Source: Burkholderia sp. BCC0322 (GTDB lineage: Bacteria; Pseudomonadota; Gammaproteobacteria; Burkholderiales; Burkholderiaceae). Taken from it: a DNA stretch of 64,000 nucleotides. Positions 49,103-56,543 of the stretch are shown piece after piece. Under the pieces are notes generated by a model. It was given only the letters and a program-made list of their open reading frames with translations. It searched no databases and was not told the DNA's origin. Both the position numbers and the translations under genes were made by a program. Numbering within the stretch: the first letter of the stretch is position 1; each line of letters opens with the position of its first letter. The stretch covers positions 682,001 to 746,000 of the forward strand of contig NZ_CADFDU010000002.1 of assembly GCF_902833045.1 (NCBI RefSeq), read 5' to 3'.

Positions 49103-50167
49103 ATGCGACGTGTCCCATGCGGGGCCAGCAACACACTTGACCTCAACCAGAACCCGGTGTCGAGCGAGCGAGAGTGCGGATCGGTTGCGCTCTTCTTCTT
49201 GCTGTTCCTGATTCCGCTACTGATGTTCGGTGCGTTGGCCGTCGACGTTGCGTGGGTTGCGGTTGTCAGCAATCAGTTGCAGAACGCGGCCGATGCGGCT
49301 GCGCTAGCGGGCGCCAGATCCTTGGCGTCCGGTGGGGCGTCACTGAACTGGTCGCAAGCGGCCACGGCGGCGAACCAGGCAGTGGCGCTCAACACGGCAG
49401 CAGGCGTTCAGCTATCGACCGGCACGGTTACGGCCGGCTATTGGAATTTGACACGAACACCCTATGGAATGCAGGCGACCACGATTACACCTGGCACGTA
49501 CGATGCGCCCGCTGTACAGGTCACGGTATCGCGGAAGGCCAATGTGAACGGCGGCAATATTCCGCTCTTGCTGGGAGGCCTGCTGGGGATCTCGAGCACG
49601 CCAGGGAGCGCGACCGCGGTTGCCGTCGTGACTTCGCCAGGGGCGATCGGTGCAGGAGGGGTGTTTCCGATCGCGCTGGATCAATGCATCTTTAACCAAT
49701 ACTGGAATTCGGCGACCAATGAGCCGCTCTATTACCCGCTGACGAACATTCCGTACGAACTCATCATCACGAACGGGCAAGTGTACGGCTCGTCTTGCAC
49801 TGCTGGTACCTGGACATCATTTCTCGTCAATGCGAACGACGTGCCAACACTCGCAGGTCTGATGCAGACGGGTAATCCAACCCAGCTCAGCATCGGAAAT
49901 AGCGTCTACCTTGCTCCTGGCGCGAAGACGGCTTTATACGGCTCGGTGCCGGTAGGTGCGACCGTGCTAATGCCTGTCGTCACAAATAGTTCGAGTTCGT
50001 CCTATGTACCGATCGTCGCGTTTGCCCCGTTTGCAATCGATGCGTCCGTCGGGGGAAGTGGCAAGTACATCATGGGGCATTTTGTGACCGGATACAGAAT
50101 TTCCGCGACGGTGAGCGGTGCTGGGCCGAATTACGGTGCTTATGGCGCCCCAAAGCTCGCGTTTTGA
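49103..50167 (+). CDS. TadG-like protein without von Willebrand domain
   Basis: A 354-residue protein. After a 30-residue leader comes the membrane segment GSVALFFLLFLIPLLMFGALAVDV and the helix VSNQLQNAADAAALAGARSLA, the standard TadG N-terminal module. The rest is a predicted periplasmic beta-rich region rich in Ser, Thr, Gly and Asn, with no metal-binding motif. GGGAG lies nine bases before the ATG at 49103; an in-frame ATG at 49046 has no ribosome site. It may form a partner of the vWA-containing protein upstream; the pairing is inferred from position and shared module. Confidence 0.7.
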   Translation: MRRVPCGASNTLDLNQNPVSSERECGSVALFFLLFLIPLLMFGALAVDVAWVAVVSNQLQNAADAAALAGARSLASGGASLNWSQAATAANQAVALNTAAGVQLSTGTVTAGYWNLTRTPYGMQATTITPGTYDAPAVQVTVSRKANVNGGNIPLLLGGLLGISSTPGSATAVAVVTSPGAIGAGGVFPIALDQCIFNQYWNSATNEPLYYPLTNIPYELIITNGQVYGSSCTAGTWTSFLVNANDVPTLAGLMQTGNPTQLSIGNSVYLAPGAKTALYGSVPVGATVLMPVVTNSSSSSYVPIVAFAPFAIDASVGGSGKYIMGHFVTGYRISATVSGAGPNYGAYGAPKLAF

Positions 50168-50267
50168 AAGGGGCGGCGCGGAAGTCTGAGTTTCGATTCA
50201 ACGCTTGAACGATATCGACAATGTTGCAGCGGTGATCTTGCAAACTTCAAAGAAAACGGGAGTGGAC

Positions 50268-50495
50268 ATGTACCGCTACTGTGCGATTGAAAAAGAATTG
50301 GGGCATGTGCGAAGCGCGATTTCCACACTGGACAGCAAGCGAGGGGAGTTCCCGCGTGGGACGATCATTGGTGACCCTGCGTATTGGCTCGCGAGACTGC
50401 AATCGATTCGTGGCATGGCCGAGCGCTACAACTTTCCGAGGCTCAGAGATCAAGCTGACGAGTTGCTTGATCAAATCTTGACGCTGCAGCATTAA
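50268..50495 (+). CDS. Small orphan protein
   Basis: A 75-residue, mostly helical, hydrophilic protein beginning MYRYCAIEKELGHVRSAIST and ending DELLDQILTLQH. GGGAG five bases before the ATG at 50268 supports this start; the frame is also open back to a TTG at 50205. No family recognised. It follows the second TadG-like gene by 100 bases. Confidence 0.5.
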   Translation: MYRYCAIEKELGHVRSAISTLDSKRGEFPRGTIIGDPAYWLARLQSIRGMAERYNFPRLRDQADELLDQILTLQH

Positions 50496-50511
50496 GCTTG
50501 CTTGGCAGGGA

Positions 50512-50536
50512 ACAAAAAAACCCACTAAATGCGGGC
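50512..50536 (-). terminator. Terminator of the cis-prenyltransferase remnant
   Basis: On the minus strand CCCGC pairs with GTGGG around a five-base loop and is followed by seven T's. It lies directly behind the stop codon at 50537. Confidence 0.7.
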
Positions 50537-50773
50537 TCAATCGAGGCGGTAGCTGTACGCGACCGCGATGTTGACGTCGAGCCCCGGGACCTGCGCTGTG
50601 CTTCGCACAGCATCGTCGATGCGTTCCGCGACGGTCGAAGGGCGTTTCGTCAGGTCGCCGATCACGCGCAGCCGCCAGCGGCCGCTACGGGCCAGTTCAT
50701 CGAATACCTCGATGATCACGGTCAACAGGCCCACCCGTTCCTCTGCGTTGCATGGAAATGACGACTGCCCGTG
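50537..50773 (-). pseudogene. C-terminal fragment of a cis-prenyltransferase (UppS-like) gene
   Basis: The minus-strand frame reads SSFPCNAEERVGLLTVIIEV, then RWRLRVIGDLTKRP, VAERIDDAVRSTAQVPG and LDVNIAVAYSYRLD before the stop. This is the order of conserved elements of undecaprenyl diphosphate synthases (RVRxIGD, helix with T, LNIAVAYSGR). About 150 N-terminal residues, including the catalytic Asp loop, are absent: a TAG lies just upstream and no start codon with a ribosome site is present. It also stops right after the YSGR-like motif, before the final dimer segment. I interpret it as a gene remnant at the edge of the accessory region. Confidence 0.55.
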
Positions 50774-50808
50774 CTATCGGCGCCGGCGGTCGAACGCGGC
50801 GATGCCGC

Positions 50809-51357
50809 TCAACCATCCACCGGCTGCGCCGGCGTTTCGAGCGTCAACTGATAGAACGCCGCGTCGAGCCACCGGCCGAACTTGAATCCCGCCTGCGTGA
50901 TCGTGCCCGAGTGCACGAATCCGAGCTTCGTGTGCAGTGCGATGCTTCCTGCATTGGCCGCATCGATGCAGCCGACCACCACGTGCACCTGCGCTTCGCG
51001 CGCGCGCCGGACCACTTCGCGCAGCAGCACCTCCCCAAGCCCGCGGCCGCGCTGGTCGCGATGCACGTACACGCTGTGTTCGACCGTGTACTTGAAGGCG
51101 GGAAACGCGCGGAACGTGCCCCAGCTCGCAAAGCCGAGCAGCGTGCCGGACGCGTCGACGGCGCCGATGACCGGGAAGCCGCCCGAGCGCTTCGCCGCAA
51201 ACCACGCGACCATCGCTTCCGGCGGACGCGGCTTGTAGTCGTACAGCGCGGTCGAGGTCGCGATCGCGTCGTTCAGGATCTCGAGGATGGCCGGCGCATG
51301 CTCGGCCTCGCTGCAATCGATCAGGTGCACGTCGTCGCGCTGTTTCGGGGAATTCAT
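50809..51357 (-). CDS. GNAT acetyltransferase, phosphinothricin/L-amino-acid N-acyltransferase-like
   Basis: This 182-residue protein has the layout of the PAT/YncA group: EAEHAPAILEILNDAIATSTALYDY at the start, YVHRDQRGRGLGEVLLREVV as the acetyl-CoA loop, and NAGSIALHTKLGFVHSGTITQAGFKFGRWLD near the end. Such enzymes acetylate amino acid analogues such as methionine sulfone or phosphinothricin. The ATG at 51357 is preferred; 41 codons upstream are Ala/Pro-rich. The upstream neighbour on the same strand is an XRE regulator that may control it. Confidence 0.85.
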   Translation of the reverse strand: MNSPKQRDDVHLIDCSEAEHAPAILEILNDAIATSTALYDYKPRPPEAMVAWFAAKRSGGFPVIGAVDASGTLLGFASWGTFRAFPAFKYTVEHSVYVHRDQRGRGLGEVLLREVVRRAREAQVHVVVGCIDAANAGSIALHTKLGFVHSGTITQAGFKFGRWLDAAFYQLTLETPAQPVDG

Positions 51358-51415
51358 ACGGGCTCCAGTGGGCAGTAAGTAGGGCGCGCGCACGGCTGCT
51401 GCGATGACGCGCTCG

Positions 51416-52039
51416 TCAGAGGTTCCGCGCGCCGGCGGCGGCAGATGCATCGCAAATTGCGACGATATAGCGCGCGGCATGCGGCGACGGATTGCTGAAA
51501 ATCAGCGGCTGGTCGAGCCGCATGGCCAGGCAGTCGCCTTCGTGAAGTTCGTGAAGCGCGTCGCCGAACGTGACGTCGACGCGGCCGCTGATGATCCACA
51601 CCTGCTGATGCAGCGCGCTTTCGCGTCCGCCACTGTCGTAGGCGACGCGTGCACCGGGCGGGAAATCCACTTCGACGAGCTGGATCGGCGACGGCCAGCC
51701 GGCCGGGGAGAGGTTGCGGCGCACATAGCCGGACGCCGGATCTCGCCATTCGGCCTGCTGCGCGCGGCGTGCCAGCGGCTGCGCGGGCGTGTCGTGCTGG
51801 TCGCCGCTGAACAGCCCGGCCAGCGATACGCCGAGCCCGGCCGCGAGCTTGTCGAGCACGACAGCCGTCGGGCTGGCCGATGCGCGTTCGATGAGCGAGA
51901 TCATCGAACGGCTGACGCCGGAGCGCGCGGCCAGCGCATCGAGCGTGTAGCCTCGCACGGTGCGCAGGTCGCGTACGCGCCGCGCGATGCGTTCGTTGAT
52001 GCCGGTGTCGTCGGTAACGGCGGTGACTGATTCTTTCAT
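51416..52039 (-). CDS. XRE-family regulator with cupin domain
   Basis: A 207-residue transcription factor with an N-terminal helix-turn-helix (RDLRTVRGYTLDALAARSGVSRSMISLIERA, residues about 24-54) and a C-terminal cupin that probably senses a small ligand (FPPGARVAYDS, QVWIISGRVDVTFGD). This architecture is typical of local regulators of amino acid or amine metabolism; the 58-base distance to the acetyltransferase gene suggests that as target. ATG 52039 is chosen; the frame also has an ATG at 52084. Confidence 0.82.
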   Translation of the reverse strand: MKESVTAVTDDTGINERIARRVRDLRTVRGYTLDALAARSGVSRSMISLIERASASPTAVVLDKLAAGLGVSLAGLFSGDQHDTPAQPLARRAQQAEWRDPASGYVRRNLSPAGWPSPIQLVEVDFPPGARVAYDSGGRESALHQQVWIISGRVDVTFGDALHELHEGDCLAMRLDQPLIFSNPSPHAARYIVAICDASAAAGARNL

Positions 52040-52187
52040 GGTGGATTCATTTTCCAGTAAATTGGAATTTGAAGTCAACGACACTGCCGGCGGCCGGCCA
52101 GCGGTTCGACGGGATCTGAATGGCTTGCCCGGCAGTCGCGCGCAGCTTAATATACGAACTGACTACGTTTCGTTTAATTGGGGATAT

Positions 52188-52424
52188 ATGGGCATCATCA
52201 AGATTTCCGAGCACATGCACGAGCGGCTGCGCTCGACCAGCACGGCGCTGAGCCGCTCGATCAATGCGCAGGCCGAACACTGGCTGCGCGTCGGGATGCT
52301 GGCGGAACTCAATCCGGCGCTGTCCTACGGGGACATCTGCCGGATGCTGATCGAGGCCGAAGCACGGGGCGTCGAGACGGGGCTGGCGGAACCGGTCGAG
52401 CACGGCATCGAGCAGGTGGCGTAA
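52188..52424 (+). CDS. ParD-like protein coupled to map
   Basis: A 78-residue protein starting MGIIKISEHMHERLRSTSTA, resembling the ParD-like family (ribbon-helix-helix type, DUF-level) in the ALSRSINAQAEHWLRVGMLAE helix. True ParD is the antitoxin to ParE, but no toxin gene is adjacent. Instead its stop TAA overlaps the ATG of a methionine aminopeptidase gene by one base, so translation is coupled. The 148-base gap to the divergent XRE gene must hold its promoter. Confidence 0.65.
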   Translation: MGIIKISEHMHERLRSTSTALSRSINAQAEHWLRVGMLAELNPALSYGDICRMLIEAEARGVETGLAEPVEHGIEQVA

Positions 52425-53230
52425 TGGCGAAGCGAGAAATCCCGATCCGCGGCGCCGCGGAAATCGCCAAGTCGCGCGAAGCCGCGAAGCTCGCTTCGCA
52501 GGTGCTGACGATGATCACCGAGCACGTGAAGCCGGGCGTCTCCACCGACGACCTCGATGCACGCTGCCGCGAATACATCATCGACGTGCTCGGCGCGATT
52601 CCCGCGAACATCGGCTACCACGGTTATCCGAAGACGCTGTGCACGTCGGTCAACCACGTGGTGTGTCACGGCATTCCGACGTCGCGGCCGCTGCGCGACG
52701 GCGACATCGTGAACCTCGACATCGCGGTGATCAAGGATGGCTGGTTCGGCGATACGAGCCGCATGTATTTCGTCGGCGAACCGAACGAGCTCGCACGGCG
52801 CCTTGTCGCGACGACCTATGAGGCGATGCACGCGGGTATTCGCGCGGTGCGTCCGGGCGCCACGCTCGGCGACGTCGGCTACGCGATCCAGCAGGTCGCG
52901 CATCGCGAAGGATTCAGCGTGGTTCGCGAGTATTGCGGGCACGGCATCGGCGATGTCTATCACGACGAGCCGCAGGTGCTTCACTACGGCCGCCCGGGCA
53001 CCGGCGTGCCGCTCCGGCCGGGGATGATCTTCACGATCGAGCCGATGCTCAACGCGGGCAAGCGCGACACGCGCATGCTGGCGGACGGCTGGACGGTCGT
53101 CACGAAGGACCATTCGCTGTCGGCGCAATGGGAGCACATGGTCGTGGTGACCGAAACGGGCTTCGAGGTGCTGACCGAGGACGCGAAGCCGCAGGCGTTC
53201 CCGTCGCTGTCCGGCACGCACGCCGCCTGA
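52424..53230 (+). CDS. map: Type I methionine aminopeptidase
   Basis: Removes the initiator Met from nascent proteins. The 268-residue pita-bread protein has the five metal ligands in the usual frames: VNLDIAVIKDGWFGDTSRMYF (two Asp), YCGHGIG (His), FTIEPML (Glu) and SAQWEHMVVVTETG (Glu); the substrate His is in VCHGIP. It may be an accessory copy, since Burkholderia usually also carry map near rpsB/tsf; that cannot be checked here. It is coupled to the ParD-like gene and ends at a strong terminator. Confidence 0.93.
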   Translation: MAKREIPIRGAAEIAKSREAAKLASQVLTMITEHVKPGVSTDDLDARCREYIIDVLGAIPANIGYHGYPKTLCTSVNHVVCHGIPTSRPLRDGDIVNLDIAVIKDGWFGDTSRMYFVGEPNELARRLVATTYEAMHAGIRAVRPGATLGDVGYAIQQVAHREGFSVVREYCGHGIGDVYHDEPQVLHYGRPGTGVPLRPGMIFTIEPMLNAGKRDTRMLADGWTVVTKDHSLSAQWEHMVVVTETGFEVLTEDAKPQAFPSLSGTHAA

Positions 53231-53270
53231 TACCTGCAATGCGCCGCGAAGGGCGGAGCGGCGGCACAGT

Positions 53271-53304
53271 GAAACGGGCCCCTTTGCGGGGCCCGTTTCG
53301 TTTT
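53271..53304 (+). terminator. Terminator after map
   Basis: Perfect 12-bp stem GAAACGGGCCCC/GGGGCCCGTTTC (53271-53282 with 53288-53299) around a five-base loop, followed by GTTTTCG. Confidence 0.85.
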
Positions 53305-53383
53305 CGTTCTCGGTCGTGAGACGCGATTCTCATGCGAACGTGGCGGCCGGTTGCCCGATGGATGAACGTGGCCTGGCCGCCGC

Positions 53384-53887
53384 TTAACCGCGCGCTTTCT
53401 GCCATGCGTGTTCGATGAACACGCGGCACAGCGCTTCCATCCCCTGGCGATCTTCTTCGTCGAAGCGCGCGGCGACCGGGCTGTCGACGTCCCACACGCC
53501 GATGAGCGTGCCGTCGGCGGCCACCAGCGGCACGACGATTTCCGATTCCGATGCCGCGTCGCACGCGATATGGCCGGGGAAGTCATGCACGTCGCGCACG
53601 ACCTGCGTCTCGCGCGTCTGAGCGGCCGTGCCGCATACACCCTTGCCGAGCGCGATCCGCACGCAGGCGGGCTTGCCCTGGAACGGCCCGACCACGAGTT
53701 CCGTCCCGTCGAAGAAGTAGAAACCGGCCCAGTTGAGACGGTCGAGCGAGTGGTAGATCAGCGCGGAGAAGTTGGCCGCGTTCGCGGTCAGGTCGCGTTC
53801 GGACTCGACGAGCGCGCGTGCCTGCTCGACGAGCGTCGCGTATTGATCGGCCTTGGAGGCGTGGGGGGCGTTGGACAGCGTGAACAT
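53384..53887 (-). CDS. msrC: Free methionine-R-sulfoxide reductase, GAF-domain
   Basis: A 167-residue GAF protein of the fRMsr (YebR) type. The three conserved cysteines are seen in GKPACVRI, GKGVCGTA and GHIACDAAS; the signature YHSLDRLNWAGFYFFDG opens the domain, and VWDVDSP with FDEEDRQGME ends it. It reduces free Met-R-sulfoxide produced by oxidative stress. Single gene, 100 bases after the LysR gene stop on the same strand. Confidence 0.88.
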   Translation of the reverse strand: MFTLSNAPHASKADQYATLVEQARALVESERDLTANAANFSALIYHSLDRLNWAGFYFFDGTELVVGPFQGKPACVRIALGKGVCGTAAQTRETQVVRDVHDFPGHIACDAASESEIVVPLVAADGTLIGVWDVDSPVAARFDEEDRQGMEALCRVFIEHAWQKARG

Positions 53888-53989
53888 GGCGGGAAAGCGA
53901 TCAGGGTTGTGGAATGCGCGATGCGCGTACCGCAGTCTACGGCACGCGCGCGCGGTTTGCAGCGCAACGTTGCACGTGACGCTGCGGGT

Positions 53990-54907
53990 TCAATCGGGTT
54001 CGAGTTCGGCAAACCGTTCCGCCAGAAAATCCAGCAGTGCGCGCACCGCGGGCAGCAACCCCCGGCGCGACGCGAACACGGCATGCACGATCTCGCGGCG
54101 CGGCGCCCAGTCGGGCAGCACGGTCACCAGCTCGCCGCGCGCGACCTCTTCGCGCACCATCATCGTCGGCAACTGCACGATGCCGACGCCCGCGGCGGCC
54201 GCCGCGCGCAGCGCGAGCATGCCGCCCGTGACGAAGCGCGGCTGGTGATGAATTTCCGCGTGAGCGCCGTCGGGCCCGCGCAGCCGCCACACGTGCGCGG
54301 ACTGCGGGGCGCCGTGATCGAGGCTGGGCAGTTGCGCGAGATCGGCGGGAACGGCTGGTGCGCGATGCTCGCGCAGCAGCGCGGGGCTTGCGACGAGGCA
54401 CTGGCCGCGCTCGGCCAGCACGCGCAGCGCGAGATCGCTGTCGTCGAGCGGCGGCGGGCGCACGCGGATCGCGACGTCGATCCCTTCGCCGACCACGTCG
54501 ACGCGACGGTTGGTCGCTTCCAGATGAATCTCGACGCGCGGGCACGCGACCATGAACGCGGCGATCATCGTGCCGACCAGCGAATCGAGCAGCACGATCG
54601 GGCAACTGACGCGCACGATGCCACGAGGCTCCTCGTGCAGCAGCGCGATCGCCTCGTCGGCAGCATCGGCCTCGACGAGCATCGCGCGGCAGTGCGCGTA
54701 ATAGGTCTGGCCGACGTCGGTAACCGTGAAGCGGCGCGTCGAGCGCTGGATCAGCCGCATCCCGAGCCGCGCCTCGAGCAGCGCGATGCGGCGGCTCAGC
54801 TTCGATTTCGGCATGTCGAGCGCACGCCCGGCCGGTGCGAAGCCCCCGTGTTCGACGACCTGCACGAAGTAATAGAGATCGTTCAGATCCCGCGCTTTAT
54901 CGTTCAT
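53990..54907 (-). CDS. LysR-type transcriptional regulator
   Basis: This 305-residue regulator has the N-terminal winged helix-turn-helix (DLYYFVQVVEHGGFAPAGRALDMPKSKLSRRIALLE) and a LysR substrate-binding domain. The DMPKSKLSRRI form belongs to the branch often next to pirin or quinone-reductase genes. It is divergent from the pirin gene with 109 bases between, a classical LysR target arrangement, so pirin is the probable regulated gene. Confidence 0.9.
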   Translation of the reverse strand: MNDKARDLNDLYYFVQVVEHGGFAPAGRALDMPKSKLSRRIALLEARLGMRLIQRSTRRFTVTDVGQTYYAHCRAMLVEADAADEAIALLHEEPRGIVRVSCPIVLLDSLVGTMIAAFMVACPRVEIHLEATNRRVDVVGEGIDVAIRVRPPPLDDSDLALRVLAERGQCLVASPALLREHRAPAVPADLAQLPSLDHGAPQSAHVWRLRGPDGAHAEIHHQPRFVTGGMLALRAAAAAGVGIVQLPTMMVREEVARGELVTVLPDWAPRREIVHAVFASRRGLLPAVRALLDFLAERFAELEPD

Positions 54908-55016
54908 GAAATGGAACGCTGAGTGCGATTTTGGCAGTCTACCGGATCGATCGTTCCACCACTATATTTCTACCCAGGATGCGAAACATGTGTTTCGCCG
55001 CAATTCGGAGAAGGCA

Positions 55017-55889
55017 ATGAAGAAGATCCAGGGTGTGTACAGTGCGCCGCGCGGCCATTGGGTCGGCGACGGTTTCCCGGTGCGTTCGATGTTCAGCTAC
55101 CAGTCTCACGGTGCGCACCTGAGCCCGTTCCTGCTGCTCGATTACGCCGGCCCGACCACGTTCGAGCCGGGTTCGGCCTCGGCGCCGCGCGGTGTCGGCC
55201 AGCATCCGCACCGCGGGTTCGAAACGGTGACGATCGTCTATGACGGCGAGGTCGCGCACCGCGACTCGACCGGCGCGGGCGGCGTGATCGGCCCGGGCGA
55301 CGTGCAATGGATGACGGCTGCGAGCGGGATCCTGCATGAGGAATTTCACTCGGAAGGGTTCACGCAGCGGGGCGGCCCGCTCGAGATGGTGCAGCTCTGG
55401 GTGAACCTGCCCGCTGCGGACAAGATGGGCGCGCCCGGCTACCAGACGCTGCTGAGCGCCGACATCCCCGTGGTCGAACTGCCGGACGGCGCGGGGCGGG
55501 CGCGGATCATCGCGGGTGAACTCGACGGGCGGCGCGGCCCGGCTCGCACGCATACGCCGATCGACGTGTGGGACGTGCGGCTCGCGGCCGGCGGCCATGC
55601 GCGGTTCCCGGTCGCAGAAGGGCGCACGCTCGCGGTGGTCGTGCTGAGCGGTACCGTGCAAGTGAACGGCGAGACGGTCGCCCGGGAAGCGCAGTTCGTG
55701 CAACTTGGCCGCGACGGCAGCGATGTCGAGATCGAAGCGAACGGCGACGCGAAGCTGCTGATCCTGAGCGGCGAACCGATCGACGAACCCGTCGTCGGTT
55801 ACGGGCCGTTCGTGATGAACTCGCAAGCGGAGATCCGTACCGCGATCGAGGACTTCAACAGCGGCCGCTTCGGCCGGATGCCGGCGTGA
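55017..55889 (+). CDS. Pirin family protein
   Basis: A 290-residue bicupin. The metal-binding motif of the N-terminal cupin, HPHRGFETVTIVYDG, with ILHEEFHSEG downstream, is intact. Bacterial pirins act as quercetinases or modulators of metabolic enzymes; the role here is unknown. GGAGAAGG precedes the ATG at 55017. It is divergent from a LysR regulator and ends at a strong terminator. Confidence 0.9.
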   Translation: MKKIQGVYSAPRGHWVGDGFPVRSMFSYQSHGAHLSPFLLLDYAGPTTFEPGSASAPRGVGQHPHRGFETVTIVYDGEVAHRDSTGAGGVIGPGDVQWMTAASGILHEEFHSEGFTQRGGPLEMVQLWVNLPAADKMGAPGYQTLLSADIPVVELPDGAGRARIIAGELDGRRGPARTHTPIDVWDVRLAAGGHARFPVAEGRTLAVVVLSGTVQVNGETVAREAQFVQLGRDGSDVEIEANGDAKLLILSGEPIDEPVVGYGPFVMNSQAEIRTAIEDFNSGRFGRMPA

Positions 55890-55895
55890 CGGACA

Positions 55896-55922
55896 GGCCC
55901 CGCGCAATGCGGGGCTTTTTTT
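55896..55922 (+). terminator. Terminator after pirin gene
   Basis: Perfect 7-bp stem GCCCCGC/GCGGGGC (55897-55903 with 55909-55915) followed by seven T's. Confidence 0.9.
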
Positions 55923-56014
55923 GCGGGCGGACAGCGGGTCGCGCAGCGCGTGCGCTTCGAGGCATAATCGGTGATTGCCGCGCGCCGGCCGGCGCGCCCG
56001 AATCAGGACCGACC

Positions 56015-56500
56015 ATGAACGCATCCGCTGCATCCCCGAGCGCCGCCGATCTCGACTGGCGCTGGAAATCCTTTGACGCCCTGACGGCGCGCGAAGTCTA
56101 TTCGATCCTCGAAGCACGCAGCGCGGTGTTCGTCGTCGAGCAGAACTGCGTGTATCGCGACATCGACGACGCGGACCAGGCCGCATGGCACCTGGCCGCC
56201 TTCGATCCGGCCGGTCGCCTGGCCGGCTATCTTCGTGTGCTGCTGCCCGATGCGCAGAATACCGACGTCCGCATCGGCCGCGTGCTGACGACCGCCGCGT
56301 TCCGCGGCGCGGGCCTCGGCAACGGACTGCTGTCGCGCGCGCTCGAGCATATCCGCGCGCAGTGGCCGGATACGCCGGTGAGCCTGCATGCGCAGGCCCA
56401 CTTGCAGCGCTTTTACGGGGCATTCGGCTTCGCGCCGAGTTCGGACGTGCACGACGAGGATGGCATCCCGCACGTGTGGATGAGCCGCGCACGCGCGTAA
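56015..56500 (+). CDS. elaA: ElaA-like GNAT acetyltransferase
   Basis: A 161-residue ElaA-type acetyltransferase: FDALTAREVYSILEARSAVFVVEQNCVYRDIDD is the family hallmark, followed by RVLTTAAFRGAGLGNGLL and the HAQAHLQRFYGAFGFAP acceptor region. Substrate unknown. The last seven codons lie in the first copy of a 21-base tandem repeat that also duplicates the stop. Confidence 0.88.
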   Translation: MNASAASPSAADLDWRWKSFDALTAREVYSILEARSAVFVVEQNCVYRDIDDADQAAWHLAAFDPAGRLAGYLRVLLPDAQNTDVRIGRVLTTAAFRGAGLGNGLLSRALEHIRAQWPDTPVSLHAQAHLQRFYGAFGFAPSSDVHDEDGIPHVWMSRARA

Positions 56501-56522
56501 TTGAGCCGCGCACGCGCGTAAT
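56481..56522. repeat. Perfect 21-bp tandem duplication across the elaA stop
   Basis: A 21-base unit at 56481-56501 is repeated exactly at 56502-56522. It includes the terminal codons and TAA of the acetyltransferase gene, so the second copy is untranslated. Confidence 0.9.
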
Positions 56523-56543
56523 GCGCGACGCGCCGCGCGGCGG

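Noticed and set aside
44927-50800. Genomic island with tRNA-Cys attachment site
   Set aside because: Composition supports acquisition, but I found no integrase and no direct repeat of the tRNA 3' end, so an attachment site is not claimed.
52188-52424. Complete ParDE toxin-antitoxin system
   Set aside because: Only a ParD-like gene is present; the next gene is a clear methionine aminopeptidase with all metal ligands, not a ParE-type toxin.
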